A stretch of 64,000 nt of DNA from Pseudoalteromonas haloplanktis ATCC 14393 (GTDB lineage Bacteria; Pseudomonadota; Gammaproteobacteria; Enterobacterales; Alteromonadaceae), in NCBI RefSeq assembly GCF_000238355.1, contig NZ_AHCA01000003.1:328630-392629 (forward strand), given 5' to 3'. Positions within the stretch are counted from its first letter, which is position 1. Each line of letters starts with the position of its first letter. The position numbers and the translations under genes were made by a program. Below the pieces are notes generated by a model. That model searched no databases. It was not told the DNA's origin and saw only the letters and a list, made by a program, of their open reading frames with translations. Shown here one piece after another: positions 24,374 through 32,919 of the stretch.

Positions 24374-27139
24374 ATGAATAAACCTACACAGATAACATTA
24401 GCAAATTCGCTTTCTGTCAGCCATTCGTCACACAATGCTACAGCACAGCAAATACCCGACCTGAGCGATCAAACGCTCAGTGCTAAAAATATTGTGTTTA
24501 CTAAAGGCTCAGTACAAATGGAGGTGTACGTGGACAAGCATTGGCAAACCCTCCGCTTAGCCACCACTGAATCGCAAAGCAACCTTCCTAAAATTGCCAG
24601 TGCCGATATTCAGCTCAGCCAAGATGGAAAACAACTCTCCATTACCCCAAAACAAGTTGAAATTAGCCTGCGTCAGACTAACCAATTACAAAGTCTTTTA
24701 AACTTTATAAACACTGGTGAGCAGGTTGATAATAAACCTTTGCCATTACAGATCACGCTACAGCCCGTTGCAAAACTAGTATTAACTCAATTACAAGCCA
24801 GTGTACCTATTAATAAAGAAGTCGCGCAACTACTTCACAATGAACAAGGGCTAAAAGCCATTATTACCGCAAATCAGAGCAATTTTACTTTAAGTGTGGT
24901 TAATCGTTTTGCAGATACACTGCATCAACAACCTATAAGCCAAGCAAAACTTGTAGCTTGGTTGAGTAAATTAGTCCCACACGGGCAACTCACATTAAAT
25001 AAGAACACCGCAGCACTTAGTTTTAATAACTATAATGGCAATATTAAGCTCGCAACGAAGGCACTGCAAAGTAATCTTCCCCTTGGGCAAAACCAACCTG
25101 ATGTAATGGCACAAAAAGTTCAACTTACAGCACTTAATGAACAATTAATTATAAAAACCCAACAGCCAAAAATAACCTTGCAATTAAAAAACTCATTAGC
25201 GACGACGTTTAATTCTTTGCTGCAAAAAAGCCAACAGTTGGCGCCTTTAAGCACACAGACACACGCAACAATTATCAGCCCATCGCTGGCAAATAATAGT
25301 CCGATCAGCTCTTGGTTAAAGCATAGTTTTGCCGATTTAAAAACCCGGGTTACAGATGCGGTTCGCTATTTTGAAAGCAAACCATTTAACCATCTAAGTA
25401 CAACCCACAAACAAAATGCAACAGCAACACCTCAGCCGCCACTTGAACAGCCTTTAACTACCAAAATGGCGCCTAGCTTATTACCTAAATCACTTACCCA
25501 AATAAACCTTTCTGCCATGGCAGCTCGCCAGGTTCAACCACTCGTAGCCGATATCAGTCAAGGCACGGCACTGCCGAAACATTTTCATCAGTCACCGCCT
25601 TTAGTACAGCTATTTCAGCAACTAAAGGCAGGGTTAGCGAGTATTACAACTCCTGTCCAGCCCGCTTTAAGTCTAACTGATGGCAAAGTACACATAAATT
25701 CACCTATTAAAGACACACTTGCTTTTTCACCTATGCAACCAAGCCAGATTGACAAAAAAGTAGCCCAAGCAGCAACACAACCAAATACAGAAAAGCAAAC
25801 AATTACAACGCAACCCCCCATGGCGAAACCCTCAGCCAATAGCAAATACACTCAACCAACCAGCTCTATACAGACTAATATAGATAAAACTATGCCTTTC
25901 GTTACTTCGCCAATGACCAAAGAGCAAACAACCCAAACGCTAAGTAAACAAGCAGCAGCCTTATTGCAGTCACCACAGTCTGAGTTTTATAAAACAAGTA
26001 AACCTAACGCTGAGCAGAGCGCCAGTCAAACAGCACCTAAAACTCGCATACCGCTTGCAGAGCACCAGCACATCCCTGTGCCAAAAATAGCGGATTTAGA
26101 GAGCAAAACGCAAAAAGTGACAGGTGTCCTTCCTCTTAGCATAACGGCGCCTCCCCTAACTATGGGGGCGGTTAAAGCTCCTATAACCGATTTTCTACCA
26201 GCGAGCCAAATCAGCTTGCCTCTTGAGGCAAAATTGCTTGCCCCACTTTTAAGGATGCCCATAGAAAAACCACTGCCAAACTTTAAAGTAGCTACACATA
26301 ACGATAAACAGCATATTGCTGCACAAATTGATAAGTTTGCGACGAGTAAAGTCAGCGAAAATATTGATTTAAACCGGCTTGTTAATCAGGCTTTTAGCCG
26401 CATGATTGATAGTCAATCGTTGCAACCGCTCACTATTCAACGAGAAATACTCAGCGTGTTGCGCCCTGAAAGCTTAAGCGCCAGTGCGCTGCAAAATAGT
26501 TTTAGCCAAGCGCTTGAACAGTTAACGGTGGGTATTTTAGCTGCGCCTAGTTTGGCACATATCAGTGCCTTACACTTTAATAGTCAAAGTTCTTTAGATG
26601 CGCTACTTCAGGTATTAGTACCAAATTTTAAAGCAACTAATTCGCAAAAACTGCAAGAGCAATTATTACAACCACAGTCGCAAGCATTAGCCGCAGAGCT
26701 GAGCCAAATAAAAACGGCAATCAGCCAAGTAAATAGTACGCCAATCAATCAGCAACCAGATACAAACCCGCTGGTACAATTCTTACTACCTATGCGCTTG
26801 CCGCCTGAAGCTGCACAAACTGAAATATCGTTAGGGCAATATAAAAAACCCAGTAAAGAAAAACTCGAAGGAAAAAATGTTTGGTTTGTGCGGCTTAATT
26901 TTGACTATGCTGAGCTTGGTCAGTTGCAGATCACCGCAGAGTTAATGGATAAAGCACTCGACTGCCAATTACTCGCGTCAAGTCAAGATGTCACCGCTTT
27001 GGCCCACCCTCACCTTGAGAGCCTGCGTCATAAACTAACCGCTCACGGCTTGCAAGTAGGCGAAATGACACTTAGTCAAGGCGCACCACAACACCAAGCT
27101 TTTTACCAATCCCATGCCATCATTAATATTAAGGTTTAG
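24374..27139 (+). CDS. large FliK-like hook-length control domain protein
   Basis: A 921-residue protein rich in Gln, Thr, Pro and Ser through about residue 800, ending in a FliK C-terminal-like domain (about 825-910: VWFVRLNFDYAELGQLQITA, then LESLRHKLTAHGLQVGEMTL). This is a second FliK-like gene in addition to the fliK inside the fli operon. It is followed after three bases by a stand-alone FlhB C-terminal domain. FliK normally reports hook length to the FlhB C-terminal domain, so this pair mirrors that partnership; its actual role is not established. Repeats of low complexity are evident but not regular. Confidence 0.85.
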   Translation: MNKPTQITLANSLSVSHSSHNATAQQIPDLSDQTLSAKNIVFTKGSVQMEVYVDKHWQTLRLATTESQSNLPKIASADIQLSQDGKQLSITPKQVEISLRQTNQLQSLLNFINTGEQVDNKPLPLQITLQPVAKLVLTQLQASVPINKEVAQLLHNEQGLKAIITANQSNFTLSVVNRFADTLHQQPISQAKLVAWLSKLVPHGQLTLNKNTAALSFNNYNGNIKLATKALQSNLPLGQNQPDVMAQKVQLTALNEQLIIKTQQPKITLQLKNSLATTFNSLLQKSQQLAPLSTQTHATIISPSLANNSPISSWLKHSFADLKTRVTDAVRYFESKPFNHLSTTHKQNATATPQPPLEQPLTTKMAPSLLPKSLTQINLSAMAARQVQPLVADISQGTALPKHFHQSPPLVQLFQQLKAGLASITTPVQPALSLTDGKVHINSPIKDTLAFSPMQPSQIDKKVAQAATQPNTEKQTITTQPPMAKPSANSKYTQPTSSIQTNIDKTMPFVTSPMTKEQTTQTLSKQAAALLQSPQSEFYKTSKPNAEQSASQTAPKTRIPLAEHQHIPVPKIADLESKTQKVTGVLPLSITAPPLTMGAVKAPITDFLPASQISLPLEAKLLAPLLRMPIEKPLPNFKVATHNDKQHIAAQIDKFATSKVSENIDLNRLVNQAFSRMIDSQSLQPLTIQREILSVLRPESLSASALQNSFSQALEQLTVGILAAPSLAHISALHFNSQSSLDALLQVLVPNFKATNSQKLQEQLLQPQSQALAAELSQIKTAISQVNSTPINQQPDTNPLVQFLLPMRLPPEAAQTEISLGQYKKPSKEKLEGKNVWFVRLNFDYAELGQLQITAELMDKALDCQLLASSQDVTALAHPHLESLRHKLTAHGLQVGEMTLSQGAPQHQAFYQSHAIINIKV

Positions 27140-27142
27140 ACT

Positions 27143-27451
27143 ATGAGTGACAATTCTCAGCATAAATCTGCAATTGGCTTACTCTACGAAGCAGGCCGCG
27201 CACCAACGGTTACCAGTAAAGGCTTTGGTGAACTTGCGGAAGAAATTATCAGGGCGGCTGAAGAAAAAGGCATTTTGATCCATAAGGATGAGGCCTTAGC
27301 AAAAACATTATCGCATTTAGAGCTTGGTGAGGAGATCCCCAAAGAGCTGTACTATGTAATTGCCGAGTTAATTGCTTTTTCGTATGTGCTACGAGGGAAA
27401 TTTCCACCGGGCTGGCAAGACTTTCAGGGCAAGTTAAATATTAAGGCGTAA
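27143..27451 (+). CDS. FlhB C-terminal-domain homologue (FlhB2/FhlB type)
   Basis: A 102-residue soluble protein corresponding only to the cytoplasmic switch domain of FlhB/YscU: AIGLLYEAGRAPTVTSKGFG, then LAEEIIRAAEEKGILIHKDE, then LGEEIPKELYYVIAELIAFSYVL. The autocleavage NPTH site, present in the full FlhB of this window, is absent; the protein starts roughly where the cleaved C-terminal fragment would start. Similar short FlhB paralogues occur near fli/che genes in other gammaproteobacteria. It probably acts with the preceding FliK-like protein in export control; that is inference. Confidence 0.88.
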   Translation: MSDNSQHKSAIGLLYEAGRAPTVTSKGFGELAEEIIRAAEEKGILIHKDEALAKTLSHLELGEEIPKELYYVIAELIAFSYVLRGKFPPGWQDFQGKLNIKA

Positions 27452-27473
27452 ATAGCTTTAAGTCAGCGGTAAC

Positions 27474-27499
27474 AAAAAAGCGCTATCTCGCGCCTTTTT
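27474..27499. terminator. bidirectional terminator, flhB2 / DUF2802 gene
   Basis: The stem AAAAAAGCGC / GCGC followed by TTTTT lies between convergent genes and overlaps the last codons and the stop (27483-27485) of the minus-strand gene. Confidence 0.7.
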
Positions 27500-27887
27500 G
27501 ATGGTGTAACGACATTAGTAATTCAGCTTCGGCACGTGGCAGCTCGCATTCACGAATGATTTCTTCGATATCTGCCCCTAATTCAACCATTTTTACTGCT
27601 CGCGAGTAAATTTTAGCATCAGGATCATCATATTTTTGCGCGTCTTGTAATTGCGCTAATTCCTGATTACGCTCTTCTACAGCAACTAACCGTTTGCCAA
27701 TACTGAGCATACCGGTGCGCATTTCAGCAACTTCACTGCGTAAAATACTTAGCTGTTGTTGTGCTTCTTGTAGTTGCAGTGTTCTACTTTTTAACGCCGC
27801 AACCTGTTTATTGTTATTAATAAAAATTAGCCCCAAACATACTAAAACAAGTAATAATGAGGCGCCTAGCAACGAGTATAACAACAT
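27483..27887 (-). CDS. DUF2802 membrane-anchored coiled-coil protein
   Basis: A 134-residue protein with one N-terminal membrane segment (about 3-24), a coiled coil (about 28-80) and a C-terminal DUF2802 region (IYSRAVKMVELGADIEEIIR, then ECELPRAEAELLMSLHHQ). The C-terminal part looks like a helix-turn-helix-like motif. This family sits at the end of the che operon after cheW in Vibrio, Shewanella and Pseudomonas. Its function is not established. Confidence 0.85.
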   Translation of the reverse strand: MLLYSLLGASLLLVLVCLGLIFINNNKQVAALKSRTLQLQEAQQQLSILRSEVAEMRTGMLSIGKRLVAVEERNQELAQLQDAQKYDDPDAKIYSRAVKMVELGADIEEIIRECELPRAEAELLMSLHHQKGAR

Positions 27888-27903
27888 AGTTTTTCCGTAA
27901 GCG

Positions 27904-28401
27904 CTATAAGCCGCTCAGCTCGTCCCACTCTTCATCATTTAGCAATTTGTTTAAATCAACTAAAATCAATAATTCGCCATCACGGTTACTCACACCTTGA
28001 ATAAACTTAGCACTTTCTTCTGTGCCAATATTCGGTGCGCTGTCAATTTCTGAACTACGTAAATAAACGACTTCTGCCACACTATCAGCAAGAATACCAA
28101 TGACCTGCTCTTCAGCTTCAATGATCAAAACGCGTGAATTATCAGTCGTTTCTGCTGACATTAAACCGAACCGTGCGCGGGTATCAATTACAGTAACAAC
28201 GTTGCCACGTAAGTTTATGATCCCAAGTACATAGCTTGGCGCGCCAGGTACTGGCGCAATTTCAGTGTAACGCAAAATCTCTTGTACCTGCATTACATTC
28301 ACGCCATAGGTTTCTGATTCCAATTTAAAAGTGACCCACTGCAACACTTTATCATTGCCATCGGTATTTTTACTGCTTGATAATAATCTTTGTTCACTCA
28401 T
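27904..28401 (-). CDS. cheW: chemotaxis coupling protein CheW
   Basis: Couples receptors to CheA. A single CheW SH3-like double-barrel domain covers nearly all of its 165 residues: VLQWVTFKLESETYGVNVMQ, then VQEILRYTEIAPVPGAPSYV, then GIINLRGNVVTVIDTRARFG. A conserved Arg lies in INLRG. It is the CheW of the polar chemotaxis cluster, between parP and the DUF2802 gene. Confidence 0.97.
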   Translation of the reverse strand: MSEQRLLSSSKNTDGNDKVLQWVTFKLESETYGVNVMQVQEILRYTEIAPVPGAPSYVLGIINLRGNVVTVIDTRARFGLMSAETTDNSRVLIIEAEEQVIGILADSVAEVVYLRSSEIDSAPNIGTEESAKFIQGVSNRDGELLILVDLNKLLNDEEWDELSGL

Positions 28402-28420
28402 GTTAGTACTCCGATAATCG

Positions 28421-29215
28421 TTACTGCTCGCGGCTATCTAAACCTTGCTCTAATAATTGATTTAAACTTTGTACATCAATTAAGGCACACATTTTTTCTT
28501 TAATTACACCTGCAAGCCAAGGCCGCTTGCCACTTTTAGCTCGCCATTTCACATCTTCACTACGCAGTGTGATGTTATTAACTAGCTTTTCCGCCAATAA
28601 TCCCCACTGGCTATCACCTAAAGTAATTAAGTATTGGTAGTTTAATTTGTCTTCTAACTCTTGGGTATACTTTTCTGGCATGACCCAACGAGCGGTATCA
28701 ACAACATTAAGGTTTTCATCACGATTTAGCATAACCCCTTTAAACCATTTAGGTTTACCGAACAATTGATTCACTTCCCCTAACTGATGAATGCCACCAA
28801 GTGCCTTCAAGGGGACGGCAAGGGTCAATCCCGCAACTTCAAAAAATAACGCTTGGAATTCACCATCAAAGTAATCTTCTTGGCGTTGAACTGGCGTTTT
28901 CGCCGCAACGCCATCAAGTGATGAACGCTCTTTAGCTATATCATTGATATTAGCTTGGATCTGTGGTTTCTCAAGGGAGGGAGGAGTTTGTTCGGTTATT
29001 TCTTGTTGAACATCTGTTGCAGGTTCGTTCAATGCGCTGGGTTGCACAATCGTTTGCTGCGATGCCTTCGCTGGCATGTCAGTGCTACTATTTGTTGGTG
29101 ATACTTGTTCGAGTAATTTTGCAACCGGCTCTAAGTCCGTAGATTCTTCTTCGCACAATAAAGCCCCCAAGTACTGGGTCATTACTTTTTCATTAGCAAA
29201 TAACTGCTTACTCAT
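28421..29215 (-). CDS. parP: ParP, CheW-like array localisation protein
   Basis: A 264-residue protein with an N-terminal segment (MTQYLGALLCEEE and EPVAKLLEQV), a Pro/Gln/Thr-rich linker, and a C-terminal CheW-like domain (about 115-260: FQALFFEVAGLTLAVPLKAL, then GGIHQLG). Vibrio ParP uses such a domain to join the chemosensory array and its N-terminal part to bind ParC. Position directly after parC supports the assignment. Confidence 0.88.
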   Translation of the reverse strand: MSKQLFANEKVMTQYLGALLCEEESTDLEPVAKLLEQVSPTNSSTDMPAKASQQTIVQPSALNEPATDVQQEITEQTPPSLEKPQIQANINDIAKERSSLDGVAAKTPVQRQEDYFDGEFQALFFEVAGLTLAVPLKALGGIHQLGEVNQLFGKPKWFKGVMLNRDENLNVVDTARWVMPEKYTQELEDKLNYQYLITLGDSQWGLLAEKLVNNITLRSEDVKWRAKSGKRPWLAGVIKEKMCALIDVQSLNQLLEQGLDSREQ

Positions 29216-29218
29216 TCA

Positions 29219-29989
29219 TTAACCTTGTTCAATTAAATAGTCGAGTAATGCGCGATAAGCATAAACACCTCTGGAGCGTGGGCAATATTGAACTGGCACT
29301 TGCTGAGCTAAACTTGCATCACGAAACTTTGTATCGACCGGTATGACCCCTGGCCACACCTTGTCTTGGTAGCTCTGCTGTAACGTTTTATATGCCTCAA
29401 GAGATGCATTGGTGCGTTTATCATACATTGTAGGGATAATGGTATATTGATACTGCTTTGATTGCGAGCTTTGCATTAACTCCATGGTCCGCATCATTCT
29501 ATCAAGCCCTTTTAGTGCCAAAAACTCCGTTTGCACCGGCACTAAGATCCGTTCACTGGCCGCCAAAGCGTTTACCATTAAAACGCCCAACACAGGCGGA
29601 CAATCTAATATCGCATAATCGTAATGCTCACTGATTTTAGTTAATGCTTTTTTTAAAATCAGCCCCATCCCTGTTTTATTTCCCATACTACGATCTAAGG
29701 TGGCAATTGCCATAGTAGCAGGCAAAATATCTAAATTATCAATATTTGATGGGCACAGTGCTTGTAAAATCTCTTCACTGGCCATGGTGTTACCCCGGGC
29801 AAAGATATCATAGACACTGACTTCTAAATCTTCAGAATCAATGCCAAAGTAATACGTTAACGATGCATGTGGATCAGTATCTATCAGTAATACTCGCTTT
29901 CCTTGCAGCGCTAATATGCCAGCTAAACTAACAGCCGTCGTGGTTTTACCTACTCCGCCTTTTTGATTCGCTACTGTCCAAATTTTCAC
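29219..29989 (-). CDS. parC: ParC, ParA-like ATPase for polar chemotaxis arrays
   Basis: A ParA/MinD-type ATPase (256 residues) with the deviant Walker A KGGVGKTT at about 10-17, LLIDTDPHASLTYYFG as the switch region and AILDCPPVLG as Walker B. It lies in the order cheB-motC-motD-parC-parP-cheW known from Pseudomonas, where the gene is often annotated soj or parA. The Vibrio homologue recruits chemotaxis arrays to the cell pole. There is no parB partner. Confidence 0.92.
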   Translation of the reverse strand: MKIWTVANQKGGVGKTTTAVSLAGILALQGKRVLLIDTDPHASLTYYFGIDSEDLEVSVYDIFARGNTMASEEILQALCPSNIDNLDILPATMAIATLDRSMGNKTGMGLILKKALTKISEHYDYAILDCPPVLGVLMVNALAASERILVPVQTEFLALKGLDRMMRTMELMQSSQSKQYQYTIIPTMYDKRTNASLEAYKTLQQSYQDKVWPGVIPVDTKFRDASLAQQVPVQYCPRSRGVYAYRALLDYLIEQG

Positions 29990-29997
29990 ATCACACC

Positions 29998-30960
29998 TTA
30001 TTGTTTTTCATTGCGCGTTGTAATTCGAATACCGCCATGTGGGAGTTGGATCACTTTAATGCTGTTATCGTCACTTGGCAACTCAATTGGTTGTGGCTCT
30101 GGCGCTAATTGTTGCCTCTTCTGCTCCTCAGTGGCTTCAGGCTCCGGTGGCAAACCGTACTTAGATAAGGCCACCACCACCTTACGATTTTCCGCTCGGC
30201 CTTGCTCGGTATCATTGTCAGCAAAAGGTGAATATTGTCCATAGCCTTCAATAGCCATTCGAGCCGGATTAATTCCTAAGCTCTCAAGCTCTACTAGCAT
30301 AGACGTTGCTCGAGCGACTGACAGCTCCCAATTAGACCGAAACATTTCATTTCGAATCGTTTCGTTATCAGTATAACCACGCACCCGTATATAATTATCA
30401 ACTGGGGCTATAATATCTTTCACGAGTTTGATCACTTGTTTTGCACGTAAGTGTGCCACAGCACTACCACTTGAAAACAGCATTCCTGAGCTCAATTCAA
30501 TAATCAACCAATCTTGGTGTAATTCTAAACTGGCTTCGCCATCACGTATTTCATCAATTAACGCTGATTGCAGTTTAGTCAGTAAACTATCCAATGGTTT
30601 ACCTAAATGCTTTTGCTTTATATTACTCGTATCGCTTTGACCATCGAGCAACTCTGGACCTACTTCTTGCTTTTGGATACTTTCCCCATACAGTAGCTCT
30701 TTTTCGGGGCTAACCCTATCAGTTAATAAGCCTGTTCCAGTTACGCCTTGACCTTCTTGGGAATGCTGGCGAGCTGATTTATCAAACACTTGCTCTAGCG
30801 AGTCAGATAGAATTTGGAAGCTTTCTTCTTTATTGATAGCAATGGCATACATCACCACAAAAAATGCAAACATTATGGTCATGTAATCAGCATAGGAAAC
30901 CAGCCAACGCTCAGTATGTTGGTTTTTATTTGACGAATGGCGAAGGCGGCGGCGTATCAT
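29998..30960 (-). CDS. motD: flagellar motor stator protein MotD (MotB family)
   Basis: A MotB-family protein of 320 residues. One membrane segment near residues 25-45 carries the plug region and proton-binding Asp candidate in VSYADYMTIMFAFFVVMYAI. A peptidoglycan-binding OmpA-like domain covers about 155-285 (SSGMLFSSGSAVAHLRAKQV, then RVRGYTDNETI, then NRKVVVAL). A Pro/Glu-rich tail follows. It is paired with motC in overlapping reading frames (shared base 30960). In Pseudomonas MotCD is a second stator besides MotAB. The ion cannot be read from the sequence. Confidence 0.93.
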   Translation of the reverse strand: MIRRRLRHSSNKNQHTERWLVSYADYMTIMFAFFVVMYAIAINKEESFQILSDSLEQVFDKSARQHSQEGQGVTGTGLLTDRVSPEKELLYGESIQKQEVGPELLDGQSDTSNIKQKHLGKPLDSLLTKLQSALIDEIRDGEASLELHQDWLIIELSSGMLFSSGSAVAHLRAKQVIKLVKDIIAPVDNYIRVRGYTDNETIRNEMFRSNWELSVARATSMLVELESLGINPARMAIEGYGQYSPFADNDTEQGRAENRKVVVALSKYGLPPEPEATEEQKRQQLAPEPQPIELPSDDNSIKVIQLPHGGIRITTRNEKQ

Positions 30961-31736
30961 TATGGTTGCAACTGAGTCGGTCGCTCAACACGATACGCTT
31001 CAAGTTTAAGCTCAATATTAGCTGGACTATCGCCTTGACTCATAGCGATAATTCCCTCTGCGAGCAGCTCGTGGTACAGCATTTTCTGTTCAATCTGTTG
31101 CTGTAGTTTGTTAGCCATAGGCAAAAATAATAAATTTGCCAAGCCAACACCATAAATAGTTGCTATAAATGCCGTTGCCACGCCCGCGCCTAATTTTTCA
31201 GGATCTGTGATAAACGACATTGCCTGAATAAGCCCAAGTACGGCCCCTAAAATACCAATAGTTGGGCTATAACCGCCTAGCGCTTCATAGACACGGCTGG
31301 CCTCAAGTAGACGTTCACGCTCCAGTAATAAATCAATTTCTAGCGTGTCTCTAAGTTTTTGTTCACTATTACCATCAATCAACAAACTGAGTCCTTTGGC
31401 AACATATGGATCAGGGTGCGTTAATGCAATCTCTTCTAAAGCCAAATAACCTTCTTGACGCGCTTTATGAGACCAACCTTTCACTTGCTCAATAGCCCCA
31501 TCGATATCATGACGTGGTGGAAAGAACACCCAATGGCTGATCTTGAGTACTTTACTAAAGGTACTGGCTGGTGTTTGTAACATCACAGCCCCGAGTGTCC
31601 CACCGAGCACAATGATGAGCGCTGGACCATTAAACAACGCACTAACAACCCCGCCTTCCAATGAGTAGCCAAGGCCAATAGCACAAAGGGCCACTAATAG
31701 GCCTAAAAATGACAGCTTATCCACAACCAATCTCAC
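30960..31736 (-). CDS. motC: flagellar motor stator protein MotC (MotA family)
   Basis: A four-helix MotA/PomA-type stator protein (258 residues): [20 protein letters not shown] at the first helix, [19 protein letters not shown] at the second, and [20 protein letters not shown] and [20 protein letters not shown] at the last two. The cytoplasmic loop carries charged motor-contact residues ([17 protein letters not shown]). It overlaps the cheB end by 20 bp and abuts motD, the usual che-operon context of MotCD. Confidence 0.94.
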   Translation of the reverse strand: MRLVVDKLSFLGLLVALCAIGLGYSLEGGVVSALFNGPALIIVLGGTLGAVMLQTPASTFSKVLKISHWVFFPPRHDIDGAIEQVKGWSHKARQEGYLALEEIALTHPDPYVAKGLSLLIDGNSEQKLRDTLEIDLLLERERLLEASRVYEALGGYSPTIGILGAVLGLIQAMSFITDPEKLGAGVATAFIATIYGVGLANLLFLPMANKLQQQIEQKMLYHELLAEGIIAMSQGDSPANIELKLEAYRVERPTQLQP

Positions 31737-32853
31737 GAACTAATCGAGTAGCAACATCGCTCAGTGCAATACTTGCTGATGATAGCCCCGCACTTGTAAC
31801 CGCTTGCGGCATACCATAAACCACACTGGTTTTTTCATCTTGTGCCCAGATAGTGGCACCCGCTTGTTTCAGCATCCTCGCTCCATCACGGCCATCGGCT
31901 CCCATTCCTGTCAGAACAACAGCCAGTACATCACCTTGAAACGCTTTCGCTGTACTGGCAAAGGTAACGTCAACACTGGGTTTATATGTGATCCGCGCAC
32001 TATCATCTTCAAATACTCTTAGCGTCCGGTTCCCCCCTCGCCCTTCAATCAACATTTGTTGACCGCCTGGTGCCAAATAAGCCGTACCTGGCATTAATCT
32101 ATCCCCCTGCTGAGCTTCTTTTACGTGTATTTTACACAAGCTATTTAAACGAGCAGCAAATGCAGGGGTAAAGGCTGCAGGCATATGCTGGATCAATAAA
32201 ATAGGATGTGGAAAGTTAGCAGGTAATTGGGTCAAAATGGTTTGCAGTGCAACAGGACCACCAGTAGAGGTACCAATAGCGACAACTTGATATTTCTTCC
32301 CTGAAGCGCGAATAGAGGCGGTAGCACCAGCACTTGGTGCTGTATTTCGGTTGAAACTTCTATCCGGCTGAGTAATTGTAGAGCGCAGGGAAGTCGTAGC
32401 GCCTGAAGGTGGCACTGCTGGCGTTGATGATACTGGCCGACTAAAACGTGATAATCGACGGCGGCCGATTTCTTTTACTTTATTTTGTAATAGCTTAATT
32501 GCGTCTTCATTATTACGGGCAATATCTTCAAACTTTTTCGGTAAGAAATCCAACGCCCCCGCATCAAGCGCATCTAAAGTGGCCGTTGCACCATCACGAG
32601 TAAGTGAAGAAAACATCAGGATTGGTGTTGGGTTAGCCGCCATGATCTGTTTTACAGCACTAATCCCATCAAGCACCGGCATTTCAACATCCATGGTGAT
32701 TACATCAGGTCGTAATTGGTTTGCTTTATCCACAGCTTCTCGGCCATTTACCGCAAAACCAATAACTTCAATATCCTTATCTTGCTCGAGTATTTCGCTC
32801 ACTCGACGGCGAAAAAAACTTGAATCATCAACAACTAAAACTTTAACTGCCAT
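31717..32853 (-). CDS. cheB: chemotaxis response regulator protein-glutamate methylesterase CheB
   Basis: Removes methyl groups from chemoreceptors when phosphorylated. An N-terminal receiver domain has acidic residues in VVDDSSFF and phospho-acceptor Asp55 in TMDVEMP. After a Ser/Thr/Pro/Ala linker the methylesterase domain has the catalytic Ser in [11 protein letters not shown], His in LIQHMPAAF and Asp in [10 protein letters not shown]. The start is ATG 32853, with AAGAG seven bases upstream; the ATG two codons earlier is too close to that site. No cheR is in the window. Confidence 0.96.
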   Translation of the reverse strand: MAVKVLVVDDSSFFRRRVSEILEQDKDIEVIGFAVNGREAVDKANQLRPDVITMDVEMPVLDGISAVKQIMAANPTPILMFSSLTRDGATATLDALDAGALDFLPKKFEDIARNNEDAIKLLQNKVKEIGRRRLSRFSRPVSSTPAVPPSGATTSLRSTITQPDRSFNRNTAPSAGATASIRASGKKYQVVAIGTSTGGPVALQTILTQLPANFPHPILLIQHMPAAFTPAFAARLNSLCKIHVKEAQQGDRLMPGTAYLAPGGQQMLIEGRGGNRTLRVFEDDSARITYKPSVDVTFASTAKAFQGDVLAVVLTGMGADGRDGARMLKQAGATIWAQDEKTSVVYGMPQAVTSAGLSSASIALSDVATRLVREIGCG

Positions 32854-32919
32854 CGGCATACTCTTGTTAAATTTTATCTGTGAGAGCTAAATTAGCTCTC
32901 ACGTTAAGATAAGAATGGA

